From: Candidatus Njordarchaeota archaeon
Lineage (GTDB): Archaea; Thermoproteota; JANJXX01; Panguiarchaeales; Panguiarchaeaceae
DNA: 6,298 bases
Assembly: GCA_029855985.1 (NCBI GenBank)
Contig: JAGSHR010000060.1
Span: 1-6,298, forward strand
Reading direction: 5' to 3'
Shown: positions 6,287-6,298 of the stretch, piece by piece
Position numbering within the stretch: the first letter of the stretch is position 1
Layout: the number at the start of each line of letters is the position of its first letter
The notes under the pieces: model-generated
Told to the model about the DNA's origin: nothing
The model's input: only the letters and a program-made list of their open reading frames with translations
Database searches by the model: none
Position numbers and translations under genes: made by a program

Positions 6287-6298
6287 GTCGAATTAGGA

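Overview
The window looks like a piece of an AT-rich genome from a thermophilic archaeon, probably a member of the Thermoproteota. The signs are TATA-like boxes 20-45 bases ahead of start codons, GGTG-type ribosome binding sites, arginine coded mostly by AGA/AGG, frequent ATA isoleucine codons and very short gaps between genes. The order within the phylum cannot be fixed from this sequence. No mobile element, tRNA, rRNA or CRISPR array is visible.

Layout, left to right. Bases 3-74 may be the tail of a plus-strand gene that enters from the left and overlaps the end of fetB by 17 bases. Bases 58-1522 hold a two-gene minus-strand operon: fetA (ABC ATPase) followed by fetB (UPF0014 membrane permease), one base apart, with the fetB ribosome binding site inside the end of fetA. 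Together they form a small transporter whose bacterial relative FetAB is linked to iron export and oxidative stress resistance. Bases 1523-1781 are a divergent intergenic region with a TATA-like box for each flanking gene and several inverted repeats. One of these is a perfect 8-bp dyad that ends exactly at the start codon of the plus-strand gene.

Bases 1782-3542 encode a 586-residue P-loop ATPase that I cannot assign to a named gene. It has clear Walker A and B motifs, a probable AAA-type lid, then a segment that fits the PD-(D/E)XK nuclease pattern (D354, E366, K368), and a basic C-terminus that could be a winged helix. It is the least ordinary object here and may be a DNA-processing or defence-type ATPase-nuclease. 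It has no visible partner gene in the window.

Bases 3589-6276 (minus strand, convergent with the ATPase) encode a complete pyruvate, phosphate dikinase of 895 residues with all expected catalytic motifs. It links pyruvate and phosphoenolpyruvate in central carbon metabolism. The transporter, the ATPase and the dikinase do not obviously cooperate; they look like three independent transcription units.
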